A DNA stretch of 64,000 nucleotides from Paracoccus zhejiangensis (GCF_002847445.1 NZ_CP025430.1:620001-684000); one strand, 5' to 3'. Positions 28,257 to 35,936 are shown, counted from the stretch's first letter. Program-made: numbers and translations. The notes: generated by a model not told the origin, from the sequence alone.

Positions 28257-28281
28257 GAACCCCCGTTGATCCGGGGCGTTC
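28257..28281 (+). terminator. Weak hairpin after trpB
   Basis: GAACCCCCG pairs with CGGGGCGTTC with one bulged C, 6-nt loop, followed by CTCTTGCC. Position 40 bases after the trpB stop suits a terminator, but the T run is poor. Confidence 0.4.
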
Positions 28282-28313
28282 TCTTGCCAGCAACCTTACT
28301 GGAGGCATGAAGA

Positions 28314-29066
28314 ATGCTGACGAAGCACATGAAATTGGCCATGATTCTGACGGCCGCGATGAGCACCAGCGCACTGGCGCAGACCGCGACCGAGGTCGAG
28401 ACCCCCGATGGTCAGACCGTGGTCGTCCCCGGTGCCGCGGTCGAATCCGACGGCGTGTCGCCGATCGCCACCGTGGTCGAGTCAGATTACCCGGTGTTCA
28501 ATCAGGACGCCAATGACGAGGCCATCGCCGAGACGCTGATCGCCCAGGGCTTCAGCGACATCTACATCCTGCGCGACGGCTCGCTGATGACCGTCACCGC
28601 GACCCGCGACGGCGATGACATCAAGCTGGTCTACAACCTCGTCGAGGGTCGCCTGATCGAGGTGAATGGCGAGCGTGTCCTGACCGAGGAAGAGCGCACG
28701 CTGGACCCGTCACCCGATGCCGAGCAGCCCACCGCGACCGAGGAAGCCCCCACGGAGCCCACTGACGAGGCGACCGAGGACGGGGCGACGGACGAGGCCA
28801 CCGATGGCGCGACCGATGGTGCGACCGATGAGGGTGCCACCGACGGCGCGACGGATGGCGCGACCGATACCCCGGATGCCGACACCGGCACCGATTCTGG
28901 CACCGATGCTGGCGCCGGCACCGGCACGGATTCGGGGACCGATGGCGGCACCGATTCCGGCGCTGACTCGGGCGCTGACTCGGGCGCCGATTCCGGGTCG
29001 GATTCGGGCTCGGATGGCGGTTCGGACGGCACCGGCGGCTCGGACAGCGACGGGACCAACGGCTGA
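28314..29066 (+). CDS. Secreted PepSY-like protein with long acidic Thr/Asp/Gly repeat tail
   Basis: 250 residues (an internal ATG at 28329 is an alternative start). Signal peptide ends at A-L-A-Q. Residues about 65-120 carry the motif L-x2-Q-G-F-x2-I-x3-R followed by alternating beta residues, shared with three proteins encoded within the next 4 kb and typical of a PepSY-like domain. From about 135 onward the protein is low-complexity: D-G-A-T-D repeats, then D-S-G-A repeats, very rich in Asp. The tail probably is unfolded and could bind cations such as Ca2+. No enzyme motif. First member of the accessory cluster. Confidence 0.78.
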   Translation: MLTKHMKLAMILTAAMSTSALAQTATEVETPDGQTVVVPGAAVESDGVSPIATVVESDYPVFNQDANDEAIAETLIAQGFSDIYILRDGSLMTVTATRDGDDIKLVYNLVEGRLIEVNGERVLTEEERTLDPSPDAEQPTATEEAPTEPTDEATEDGATDEATDGATDGATDEGATDGATDGATDTPDADTGTDSGTDAGAGTGTDSGTDGGTDSGADSGADSGADSGSDSGSDGGSDGTGGSDSDGTNG

Positions 29067-29095
29067 TTTCAGCCTGCCCTGACCCAATGAACCGG

Positions 29096-29130
29096 AACGG
29101 CCGGGGCGAATCTCTCGCCCCGGCCGTTTT
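29096..29130 (+). terminator. Strong terminator after the first secreted protein gene
   Basis: A perfect 14-bp stem (AACGGCCGGGGCGA with TCGCCCCGGCCGTT), loop ATCTC, then TTTT overlapping the stem end. Located 30 bases after the stop. Confidence 0.88.
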
Positions 29131-29183
29131 CCGTGGCAACGGACCAATCACTGCATTTGCCGGGTTTTTGCGCCGATCGCCGC

Positions 29184-29236
29184 CCTAAACTTCGGTTTAG
29201 GCCCGCGGCATAAACCCCTGGCCAGCATCCCTAAAC
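29184..29236. promoter_or_regulatory. Small hairpin and repeated CCTAAAC boxes upstream of the second secreted protein gene
   Basis: CCTAAAC-TTCG-GTTTAGG (29184-29201) is a perfect 7-bp dyad with a TTCG loop. CCTAAAC recurs at 29230-29236, and a TAAACCCC lies between them. The spacing (92 bases from the second CCTAAAC start to the next gene) suits operator boxes. Which protein binds is unknown; the membrane LuxR-type proteins of the cluster are candidates. Confidence 0.4.
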
Positions 29237-29327
29237 CCGCCTCGGATGGACTGTCTCCCGTCGCGGTGGCCAGGTTCTCTCACGGCGATCGCCAGGGTGG
29301 CGAAGCCCATATTCTCGGAGAGACAGA

Positions 29328-29918
29328 ATGATCGGAAAGAAGAAGCAAAGGCTGCTTGCGGGTGTCGCGGCCTCCGTGCTGATCGCGGGGGCCGGCTATG
29401 CGTCGCCGATGCCGCGCGATTTGGTCATGCCGGCGAATGCTTCCGGGCTGGGGCAGATCTGGTTGGCTGCGGCGGGCGAGGACGAGGTTCTTCCGGAAAT
29501 TCCCGACGAGAATGAACCCTCCGATGTGACCGAGATCGGCGTCGACGTGATCGAGGGCGGCGTGATCGAGGAAGACGGAGACGGAACGATCGCGGTCGAG
29601 GTCGATGGCGGCGATGACGCGATCGATCCCGAACTGGGCGATCCTGCGGACGGCTTCGTTGATACCACCGACGGTTTCGTCGAGACGATGGACGAAACCG
29701 CGGATTCCGCGGACGGGTTCGTCGACACCTCCGACGGATTCGTTGAGCCGACGGACGGCAGCGTCATGCAATTGGACGATTCCGGCGATATCCCAAAGGA
29801 ATGGCTGAGGCGCGAGGTCGGCGCGGATGAGCAGGCAGGGCGTCAATCTGGCTCGGTCTCCAATGATGACCTGCCGGCCGCGTTCCTCCGTCTCAAGACG
29901 GAAGATCTCAGCCACTAA
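29328..29918 (+). CDS. Acidic secreted protein with D-G-F-V repeats, unknown function
   Basis: 196 residues with a Lys-rich start and signal-like helix (about 8-26, cleavage near G-Y-A-S). The mature part is strongly acidic. Between about 105 and 145 the motif D-G-F-V-D/E-x-x-D occurs four times. Unlike its neighbours I see no PepSY-like motif. No homologous family recognised; codon use and acidity are like the rest of the cluster. Confidence 0.7.
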   Translation: MIGKKKQRLLAGVAASVLIAGAGYASPMPRDLVMPANASGLGQIWLAAAGEDEVLPEIPDENEPSDVTEIGVDVIEGGVIEEDGDGTIAVEVDGGDDAIDPELGDPADGFVDTTDGFVETMDETADSADGFVDTSDGFVEPTDGSVMQLDDSGDIPKEWLRREVGADEQAGRQSGSVSNDDLPAAFLRLKTEDLSH

Positions 29919-29947
29919 CTGTGCTGAAAAGGCAGATTGACGCTGTC

Positions 29948-30003
29948 TTTCCCGATCAGCAGAGTCGGGAAAATTTCAACGCCGGGGCACCAACTTGCCC
30001 CGG
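29948..30003 (+). other. Two hairpins between secreted protein genes
   Basis: TTTCCCGA / TCGGGAAA (29948-29955 and 29965-29972) and CCGGGGCA / TGCCCCGG (29982-29989 and 29996-30003) are both perfect 8-bp inverted repeats. The second is followed by TTCTTCC and lies 26 bases before the next ATG. They could be a weak terminator/attenuator or mRNA-stability structures controlling the downstream pair. Confidence 0.45.
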
Positions 30004-30028
30004 TTCTTCCGTTGGGACCGGAGGTAAC

Positions 30029-30457
30029 ATGAAACGTTGGTTCTGCGTCTTGGCTCCCTTGATGGCAATAATGGTGGCAACGCCGGCGCTGGCTCAGGCC
30101 GGCGACAACCGCCTGAGCAGCCAGGTCGTTTCGCAACTGCGCGATCAGGGATATGACGAGATCGAGGCCTCGCGCACATGGCTGGGCCGGCTGCGCTTCA
30201 CGGCGGAACGCGGCGACATGCACCGCGAGATCGTCATCAATCCGAAGACCGGCGAGATCCTGCGCGACCTGCGCAGCAATTTCAGCCAGCTGGCCTCGGA
30301 CGACCATGATGATGAAACGGGGGGCGAGGCCCACCGGTTCAGGGATGGCGGCGATGTCGAGGCGGTCGGGCAGGAAGACGAGGCTGGTGCGATCGGGATG
30401 ACACGCGACCTCGAGGCATCGATCGAAGATGGAATCGATCTGACGGAGCCCAAATGA
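30029..30457 (+). CDS. Secreted PepSY-like protein, first coupled to a LuxR-type membrane protein
   Basis: 142 residues from ATG 30029, with a GGAGG site 4 bases upstream and a signal peptide ending A-L-A-Q. Residues 32-85 hold the shared module: L-R-D-Q-G-Y-D-E-I-E-A-S-R, then R-E-I-V-I-N-P-K-T-G-E-I-L-R-D. The remaining 55 residues are acidic but not repetitive. Its stop overlaps the start of the LuxR-type gene (ATGA). The pair is repeated at 32008-33112, where this protein has a clear paralogue. A sensor or modulator role for the membrane partner is inferred. Confidence 0.8.
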   Translation: MKRWFCVLAPLMAIMVATPALAQAGDNRLSSQVVSQLRDQGYDEIEASRTWLGRLRFTAERGDMHREIVINPKTGEILRDLRSNFSQLASDDHDDETGGEAHRFRDGGDVEAVGQEDEAGAIGMTRDLEASIEDGIDLTEPK

Positions 30458-31035
30458 GGTCGAGAACGTCCGGCTTGCGCAGGTTCCTGACCAGAAAGCG
30501 GTTGGGCCTGACGCTGCTCTTGTTGTTCCAGATTCTCTGCGCCGCTGTTTTCATCGCGGATATCCTGTCGTCGGTGATCGGGCTGGAAACCAGGCCGCTC
30601 AGCTGGCGGTCCCGCGAGATGCTGGAACTGGGGGCCGCGCTTGGCCTGGTGATCGGGATCGCGCTGGGGGCCTGGGCGCTGCGCATGACCGTGGCCGAAC
30701 GCAACGCGGTCGAGGAACGGCTGCGCCGGGCTTCGGGCGCGTTTGCCGAGATCCTGAACCAGCGCTTTGCCGAATGGCGGCTGACCCCTGCCGAACGCGA
30801 TGTGGCGCTGTTCGCGATCAAGGGCATGTCCACGGCCGAGATCGCGACCCTGCGCGAGACTTCGGACGGAACGGTGAAGGCGCAGACCAACGCGATCTAT
30901 CGCAAGGCCGGCGTCAGCGGCCGGACGCAGCTGTTGAGCCTGTTCATCGAAGAGTTGATGCGCGACGACGATCCGCTCAGGTTGGGCAACCCTGCCTCCG
31001 AGGTTGCAGGAAGGCCCTCCCGCAGCGTCGCCTGA
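30454..31035 (+). CDS. Membrane-anchored LuxR-type HTH regulator (copy 1)
   Basis: 193 residues. Basic N-terminus, two hydrophobic helices (about 17-40 and 58-80) separated by a short probable periplasmic loop, a charged helix (about 82-105), then a C-terminal LuxR/GerE HTH: L-T-P-A-E-R-D-V-A-L-F, S-T-A-E-I-A, G-T-V-K-A-Q and I-Y-R-K-A-G-V. The DNA-binding domain should be cytosolic. About 70 percent of the HTH region is identical by hand count to the protein at 32534-33112. There is no receiver or known ligand domain, so the signal may come through the membrane helices or the coupled secreted protein. Confidence 0.87.
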   Translation: MRSRTSGLRRFLTRKRLGLTLLLLFQILCAAVFIADILSSVIGLETRPLSWRSREMLELGAALGLVIGIALGAWALRMTVAERNAVEERLRRASGAFAEILNQRFAEWRLTPAERDVALFAIKGMSTAEIATLRETSDGTVKAQTNAIYRKAGVSGRTQLLSLFIEELMRDDDPLRLGNPASEVAGRPSRSVA

Positions 31036-31107
31036 GATACCTGCCGTCCGATCCTGGAATTTGGGGATGCAGTCTTGTCCCGACATGGACGGATGCGCCC
31101 TGGGTGT

Positions 31108-31254
31108 GATTCTTCACGGCAGTGCCGCAACACCCTGCGAAGGCTGACGACAGTCAAAGGCTTCACGCCTCACGAGCGCATCTGCAGGCAATGAGTGACC
31201 AAACCCTAGAGGTTCACCGGGAATCCGCTTCAGTAAAGACCGGAACCCAACACT
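31108..31254 (+). mobile_element. IS481-type transposase remnant (C-terminal end, three stop codons)
   Basis: One frame reads R-R-L-T-T-V-K-G-F-T-P-H-E-R-I-C-R-Q, stop, V-T-K-P, stop, R-F-T-G-N-P-L-Q, stop, R-P-E-P-N-T. This follows the usual end of IS481 transposases (R-L-K-T-L-K-G-x-T-P-Y-E-x-I-C-K-x-W-T-x-x-P-E-R-F-x-x-x-P-x-H-Q-x-P-G-L-N-T). The stops replace Trp, Glu and Gln codons by single changes. No terminal repeats or remaining catalytic part are recognised. The remaining 31036-31371 spacer shows only the promoter region of the next gene. Assignment is from memory of the family pattern. Confidence 0.65.
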
Positions 31255-31371
31255 AATCTTAAGTTTATTGGGCCTATTTCCGACCGTCGACCAATAGCGG
31301 GGCCCGCGACAGCCTGCCTAGTCTTGCCCATGCCGGGATGACCCGGCCCGCGAAAAAGAAGGAGCGAGACG

Positions 31372-31872
31372 ATGCGCAGGATTTTGACCCTTACCACCGC
31401 AGTGCTGACCGCCGGACTGGTCGGTGGCGTGACGGCGGCCTCGGCCCAGACCATGAACACCGACAACGCTGTCCGGTCGCTGACCGATCAGGGTTTCACC
31501 AATATCGAGGTGAAGCGCGACGATGGCCAGCTGGAGATCGAGGGCTGGCGCGGCGAGGAAAAACTGGAAGTGACCTATGACCCGGCCACCGGCGCGGTGG
31601 TGAAGCAGGAACGCGAGCGCGTGCCGGGCGGCAAGGCGGCGGATGACCGCGACGACTGGTACGATGATCGCGATGATCGCGATGACCGGGACGACCGCGA
31701 TGATCGCGACGACCATGACGACCGGGACGATGACCGCGATGGTCATGACGACGACCGGGACGATCATGACGACCGCGATGATCATGACGACCGCGATGAC
31801 CGGGACGACCGGGACGACCGGGATGATCGCGACGATGACCGGGATGACGACCGGGATGACGACCGCGACTGA
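31372..31872 (+). CDS. Secreted PepSY-like protein with Asp-Asp-Arg repeat tail
   Basis: 166 residues, AAGGAG site. Signal peptide ends near A-A-S-A-Q. Residues 33-80 hold the shared module: L-T-D-Q-G-F-T-N-I-E-V-K-R, then L-E-V-T-Y-D-P-A-T-G. From residue 90 to the end the protein is almost wholly D-D-R and D-H-D repeats, encoded by imperfect GAC/GAT-GAC/GAT-CGC/CGG units. Such a polyacidic, partly zwitterionic tail is likely unfolded. Not followed by its own LuxR-type gene; may be a lone duplicate. Confidence 0.8.
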   Translation: MRRILTLTTAVLTAGLVGGVTAASAQTMNTDNAVRSLTDQGFTNIEVKRDDGQLEIEGWRGEEKLEVTYDPATGAVVKQERERVPGGKAADDRDDWYDDRDDRDDRDDRDDRDDHDDRDDDRDGHDDDRDDHDDRDDHDDRDDRDDRDDRDDRDDDRDDDRDDDRD

Positions 31873-32007
31873 TTGCGGCAGGGCGTTGATCCGGCGGTGA
31901 CAAGCCGGACGTTTCGGATCGAGACTTGCGGCAGAACCTGTCAGAGCAGAGAATGGAGAGGGGCGGCGCCTGCCGCCCCGATCCTTCATAAGATGAGGAT
32001 ATCAAGC

Positions 32008-32541
32008 GTGAGGCGGCACAAGACCCTTTCGGCCGGAATGAAGGCCCTGTCGCTGGCGGTGGTGCTGGCGCTTCCGCCGGCGCAGCTGGTGGCGGCACCG
32101 CCGGATGTCGCGGCACAGGTCAGCCAGCAGCTGCGGGCACAGGGCTATCGCCAGATCGAGGTGCGGCGCACCCTTCTGGGCAAGGTCGTGGTCACCGCGC
32201 GCGGCAACGGGCATGAGCGCGAGATCGTCATCGACCCGCGCAACGGGGCGCTGCTGCGCGATCTGGTGCGCGAGGATAACGGCGGCGACCACGGTGTCAG
32301 CATCGCCCGGGTCGGCAACCGCGGAGATGACGACGAAAAGGACGACGACGACAAGGACGACGACAAGGACGACGGCGACGACAGTTCCGGGTCCGGCAGC
32401 GGCGGTGACGACGGCGAGGATGACGACCGTTCCGGCTCGGGCAGCGATGACGGCGACGACGGTGACAGTTCCGGTTCCGGCGGCGGTGGCGACCGCGACA
32501 GCGACAGTGACAGCGACAGCGACGATGGGGACGATGACTGA
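32008..32541 (+). CDS. Secreted PepSY-like protein with Asp/Ser/Gly tail, second coupled to a LuxR-type membrane protein
   Basis: 177 residues when started at GTG 32008, which has GAGGAT eight bases upstream; an ATG at 31993 gives a slightly longer form. Signal helix then the shared module: L-R-A-Q-G-Y-R-Q-I-E-V-R-R followed by R-E-I-V-I-D-P-R-N-G-A-L-L-R-D, close to the protein at 30029. The last 70 residues are D-D-D-K, G-S-G-S and D-S-D-S tracts. Its stop lies 8 bases inside the next gene, implying translational coupling. Confidence 0.8.
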   Translation: MRRHKTLSAGMKALSLAVVLALPPAQLVAAPPDVAAQVSQQLRAQGYRQIEVRRTLLGKVVVTARGNGHEREIVIDPRNGALLRDLVREDNGGDHGVSIARVGNRGDDDEKDDDDKDDDKDDGDDSSGSGSGGDDGEDDDRSGSGSDDGDDGDSSGSGGGGDRDSDSDSDSDDGDDD

Positions 32542-33112
32542 CCGGGCCTCCTCATCGGGCCACCTGCTGAAGCACGCCCCCCTGATCGCCCTTCTGGCGT
32601 TGCAATCGCTCTGCGCGATCTACCTGGTCCGCGACATGGTGCTGTCGGTGCTGGGCATCTATTACGAGCCGCTGGCCTGGGAATACCTCGAATATCTCGA
32701 TATCGGCGCGGCGCTTGGGCTGATCGCCGGCATCGTGCTTGGCGGGCACATGCTGGTGCAGTCCCTGCGCCAGCGCCAGCGGGCCGAGGAAAAGCTGCGC
32801 CGGGCCCGTACCGCCTTCGCCGATCTGGCGCTGGAGCGCTTTGCCGACTGGGGCCTGTCACCGGCCGAGCGCGAGGTGGCGCTGTTCTCGATCAAGGGCT
32901 TGTCGGTGGCCGAGATCGCCGGGCTGCGCGGCACCTCGGAGGGCACGATCAAGGCGCAGGCGGTGGCGGTCTACCGCAAGGCCGGGGTCGCCAACCGCCA
33001 CCAACTGCTGAGCCTCTTCATCGAGGACATGTTCGACCCGGACCTGATGCCCGCCGCCGTTTCAGCGCCGGATCGGGCCGCGATCACCGCCGCAGCACCA
33101 GAACATTCATGA
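32534..33112 (+). CDS. Membrane-anchored LuxR-type HTH regulator (copy 2)
   Basis: 192 residues. Two hydrophobic helices (about 16-40 and 55-76), a charged helix rich in Arg/Glu, and a C-terminal LuxR-type HTH (L-S-P-A-E-R-E-V-A-L-F, S-V-A-E-I-A, G-T-I-K-A-Q, V-Y-R-K-A-G-V). Paralogue of the protein at 30454-31035, with the same order of secreted protein then regulator. Its 3' end overlaps the convergent DUF4893 gene by 29 bases, so the last residues (after F-D-P-D) are probably not conserved. Confidence 0.87.
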   Translation: MTDRASSSGHLLKHAPLIALLALQSLCAIYLVRDMVLSVLGIYYEPLAWEYLEYLDIGAALGLIAGIVLGGHMLVQSLRQRQRAEEKLRRARTAFADLALERFADWGLSPAEREVALFSIKGLSVAEIAGLRGTSEGTIKAQAVAVYRKAGVANRHQLLSLFIEDMFDPDLMPAAVSAPDRAAITAAAPEHS

Positions 33113-33737
33113 CCGATTCCAGGTAGGGGTCGGGAAAGAGGATCCGCCCCCGGTCCGCGCCAGTGAGTTCCACCACGCCAACCTCGGGCAGCATCTGCGC
33201 ATCGCTCGAGCCGTCCACCACCTCGGGCAGATCGGCATAGGGGAGCGGCTCGCGGTCCCAGGTATAGCCGGTGCCGACATAGATCAGCCGGCCCTCCCGC
33301 TCGAACAGCTTGCCCTTGGTCCGCTGCGAGCCGGTGAGCTTGTGGAACCCGCCCTGATCGTCGGCGCGGCAGGCGAAGGGCTGGTAGATGGTCAGGGCCA
33401 GCCCGCCGCCCACCTTCATCATCTGGCAGGACCAGTCCCCCGGCATCGCCGCCCTCGCCTCGGCGGGCGGCATCGGCGCGCCGCGCAGGGCGGGCAGCAG
33501 CTGGTCGAGGTCGCCGGGCGCGGCATCCGCCATCGCCTGCCGCAGCGCCGCGCCATAGGCGCGATCGGTGCCGTTGAGCCGGCGCAGGTCATCGGCGCGC
33601 AGGGTCGTGCCATCGGGCAGTTGCCGCTGTGCCTGGTCCTCGGCGGCAGCGGCCTCGGGGTTGGCATCGCCAGAGGATTGTGCATGGGCCGGCGCGGCCA
33701 GTGCAGCCATGAGGGCAAGAGCGGTCAGGCGGGGCAT
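33084..33737 (-). CDS. DUF4893 family secreted protein
   Basis: 217 residues from ATG 33737 (site GGAGGAC, signal peptide ending A-H-A-Q). The middle contains C-Q-M-M-K-V-G-G and C-R-A-D, and the end Y-L-E-S-V-M-N-V-L-V-L, typical of DUF4893. Two Cys may pair in the periplasm. Function unknown in the family. It converges with and overlaps the LuxR-type gene. Confidence 0.82.
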   Translation of the reverse strand: MPRLTALALMAALAAPAHAQSSGDANPEAAAAEDQAQRQLPDGTTLRADDLRRLNGTDRAYGAALRQAMADAAPGDLDQLLPALRGAPMPPAEARAAMPGDWSCQMMKVGGGLALTIYQPFACRADDQGGFHKLTGSQRTKGKLFEREGRLIYVGTGYTWDREPLPYADLPEVVDGSSDAQMLPEVGVVELTGADRGRILFPDPYLESVMNVLVLRR

Positions 33738-33738
33738 G

Positions 33739-34128
33739 TCAGTCCTCCGGGTGGGGTCCCGGCTCAACCGCATGGGCCTTCAGCAGTTCCAGCGGCACGA
33801 TATCAATTGCCCGTGCATGGGTCGCCTCGAGCACCACCTTGGGGGCGGCAAATTCCTCGGCCGCCTGCAGGAAGCGCGCGGCGCAGAGGCACCAGCGGTC
33901 GCCCGGCTTCAGCCCGGCAAAGCGGTATTCCGGCCGGGGCGTCGACAGGTCATTGCCCAGATATTTCGACAGCGCGAGAAATTCGGCAGTGACCACGACG
34001 CAGACCGTGTGGCTGCCCGCATCCTCGGGGCCGGTATTGCAGCAGCTGTCCCGGTAGAAGCCGGTCAGCGGATCGCTGGAACAGGGGTGCAACTCGCCGC
34101 CCAGCACATTGACGGATGGGTGTTTCAT
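33739..34128 (-). CDS. DUF2237 family protein
   Basis: 129 residues. Signature segments N-V-L-G-G-E-L-x-P-C-S, T-G-F-Y-R-D-S-C-C, G-S-H-T-V-C-V-V-V-T and W-C-L-C-A-A-R-F of DUF2237, including the invariant Cys residues. Small cytosolic protein of unknown function, widespread in proteobacteria. It ends one base before the DUF4893 start, in the same direction. Confidence 0.9.
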   Translation of the reverse strand: MKHPSVNVLGGELHPCSSDPLTGFYRDSCCNTGPEDAGSHTVCVVVTAEFLALSKYLGNDLSTPRPEYRFAGLKPGDRWCLCAARFLQAAEEFAAPKVVLEATHARAIDIVPLELLKAHAVEPGPHPED

Positions 34129-34167
34129 GGCCCGAGGCTAACCCGCCGCCGCCCTGCCGCCAAGGGA

Positions 34168-35205
34168 TCAATATGGCGCAGGCTGCCAGTCGACCCAACG
34201 GCCATGGAAATCCGCCCGCCCCAGCGACCAGCTTTGATATGCCCCGCTCCAGAGCCGCAATTGCAGCGCCGCGCCGCGCCCGCCATCGGCTTCCATCGAC
34301 AGATGGGCCAAGGGCGCGGTCGCACTGGCGCGCGCGCCCGCCGCCTGCAGGCAGGCCTCGCAAGCCGCCTGCGTATCGGGCGGGAAATACTGCCAGGCGA
34401 CGGTGTGATAGACGAGGCGCAGCCGCCCCGGCGCGGGATCAGCCAGCCGCGCCTGCAGCCAGCCGGCGGCATCGTCTTCATGGACCGGCACCGGATGCGC
34501 CTTGGCAACTGCCAGCGCCGCCCGCAGCCGGGCCAGCCGTTCCGCCTGATCGGCCCAGCAATAGGCCAGCAGCCGTTCCGCGCCTTTCACAGGATCGACG
34601 GGTCGCAGATCCACGCCCTCGGCGGCGCTCACCATAAACTCAGCCTCGGGGAACTCCCCGGTCCATAAAGGCGACAGCACGACTTCACCTGGCAGAAATA
34701 TCCCGGGGTCCGGGGCAGCGCCCCGGTCCGGCACCAGCCGATAGCGCGCGAAATTGAGGTTCAGCCCCGCCGAGGCGCCAAGTTCCAGCAACTCGAAGGG
34801 CAGGGGATGCCGCCCGGCCAGAAACCGCGCCGCCGCGATCAGCGCCGCCGAGCGCCCGACCTCGTTCGTCTGCGGCGGGCTGTCGAGCCACGCCATCACC
34901 ATCTCCTCATTTGCCGCGATGGCGGCCAGCATCACCTCGGCAGAGGGATCGCCTGCCGCATAGCCAGCCGCCTGCGCCGGTGCGCGGCCCGAGAGGACCA
35001 GGTGATGCAGCGCCCCGGCCAGCCGCAGCGGCACGGAGTCCCCGCGCGACGAGGCATCGCCCGGCCAGCCCAGCACCCGCGCCGCCACAGGCCCCTGCGA
35101 CACCTGCAGCGCCGTGCCAAGCCGCTCGACCACCCGCGCCGTCAGTTCCGACCCGAGCGCGCGGCAGGAGGCCGCCTGATCGGCGAAGGCGCTGCGGACG
35201 GTCAC
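34168..35205 (-). CDS. DUF2332 family protein
   Basis: 345 residues. The family core is visible: [13 protein letters not shown], resembling a nucleotide/SAM-binding loop, and later [10 protein letters not shown] and a conserved C-terminal L-W. Activity unknown. At residues about 157-168 (bases 34704-34730) there is an in-frame GC palindrome that gives a D-R-G-A-A-P-D-P-G segment and resembles an inserted repeat. Start overlaps the pth stop region by ATGA. Confidence 0.85.
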   Translation of the reverse strand: MTVRSAFADQAASCRALGSELTARVVERLGTALQVSQGPVAARVLGWPGDASSRGDSVPLRLAGALHHLVLSGRAPAQAAGYAAGDPSAEVMLAAIAANEEMVMAWLDSPPQTNEVGRSAALIAAARFLAGRHPLPFELLELGASAGLNLNFARYRLVPDRGAAPDPGIFLPGEVVLSPLWTGEFPEAEFMVSAAEGVDLRPVDPVKGAERLLAYCWADQAERLARLRAALAVAKAHPVPVHEDDAAGWLQARLADPAPGRLRLVYHTVAWQYFPPDTQAACEACLQAAGARASATAPLAHLSMEADGGRGAALQLRLWSGAYQSWSLGRADFHGRWVDWQPAPY

Positions 35206-35936
35206 CGGAAACGATCGGCCAGCGATTTCAGCTTGTCGCCGAAGCTCTGCGGCGCCTCGGGTGTAGCGGGTTTGGGTTCAGGGGATTTCGGCGTGGCATC
35301 AGGGGATTTCGGCGGGACAGGGGTCTTCCCCTCCGCCGCGGGCTTCGCCGCAGCCCCGTCATTCCGCGAGGGTGCCACGCGCCGCGCCACGGCGTTCTGG
35401 AACCGTCCGTCCTCGCCCGCCGCCAGATCGGCCGCCCCGTCCGAGATGCCGCGCAGCAGATCGTCCAGCCCCTTCTGTTCGGCCTTGGCGAAATCCGACA
35501 GCACATAGCCCGCCACGCGATCCTTGTGCCCCGGATGGCCGATCCCCAGCCGCACCCGGCCATAGTCCGGGCCGAGATGCTGGTGGATCGAGCGCAGCCC
35601 GTTATGCCCGGCATGGCCGCCGCCCTGCTTCACCCGGCATTTGCCGGGGCCAAGGTCCAGCTCGTCATGGAAGACCACCACATCCGCCGGCTCCAGCTTC
35701 AGATAGCGCATCGCCTCGCCCACGGATTGCCCCGAGAGGTTCATGAAGGTCTGCGGCTTCAACAGCGCCACCCGCTCGGACCCCAGCCGGCCTTCCGAGA
35801 ACAGCCCCTGAAAGCGCGGTTTCCACGGGCCGAAGCCGTGATCCTCGGCGATCCGGTCCAGCGCCATGAAGCCGATATTGTGGCGGTTCGCGGCATATTT
35901 CGCGCCGGGATTGCCCAGCCCCACGAACAGTTTCAT
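35202..35936 (-). CDS. pth: Peptidyl-tRNA hydrolase with Pro-rich C-terminal extension
   Basis: 244 residues; the normal enzyme is about 190-200. Catalytic His and Asn are in G-L-G-N-P-G and R-H-N-I-G-F, and the Asp in F-H-D-E-L-D. Releases tRNA from stalled peptidyl-tRNA. The extra 50 residues are Pro/Lys/Ala-rich (P-K-S-P repeats) ending in an amphipathic helix (F-G-D-K-L-K-S-L-A). Followed with ATGA overlap by the DUF2332 gene. Divergent from clpP. Confidence 0.96.
   Translation of the reverse strand: MKLFVGLGNPGAKYAANRHNIGFMALDRIAEDHGFGPWKPRFQGLFSEGRLGSERVALLKPQTFMNLSGQSVGEAMRYLKLEPADVVVFHDELDLGPGKCRVKQGGGHAGHNGLRSIHQHLGPDYGRVRLGIGHPGHKDRVAGYVLSDFAKAEQKGLDDLLRGISDGAADLAAGEDGRFQNAVARRVAPSRNDGAAAKPAAEGKTPVPPKSPDATPKSPEPKPATPEAPQSFGDKLKSLADRFR

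Noticed and set aside
31640..31872. Short tandem units that could be taken for a CRISPR array
   Set aside because: Units are a few codons long without unique spacers, lie in frame in a secreted protein and have no cas genes nearby.
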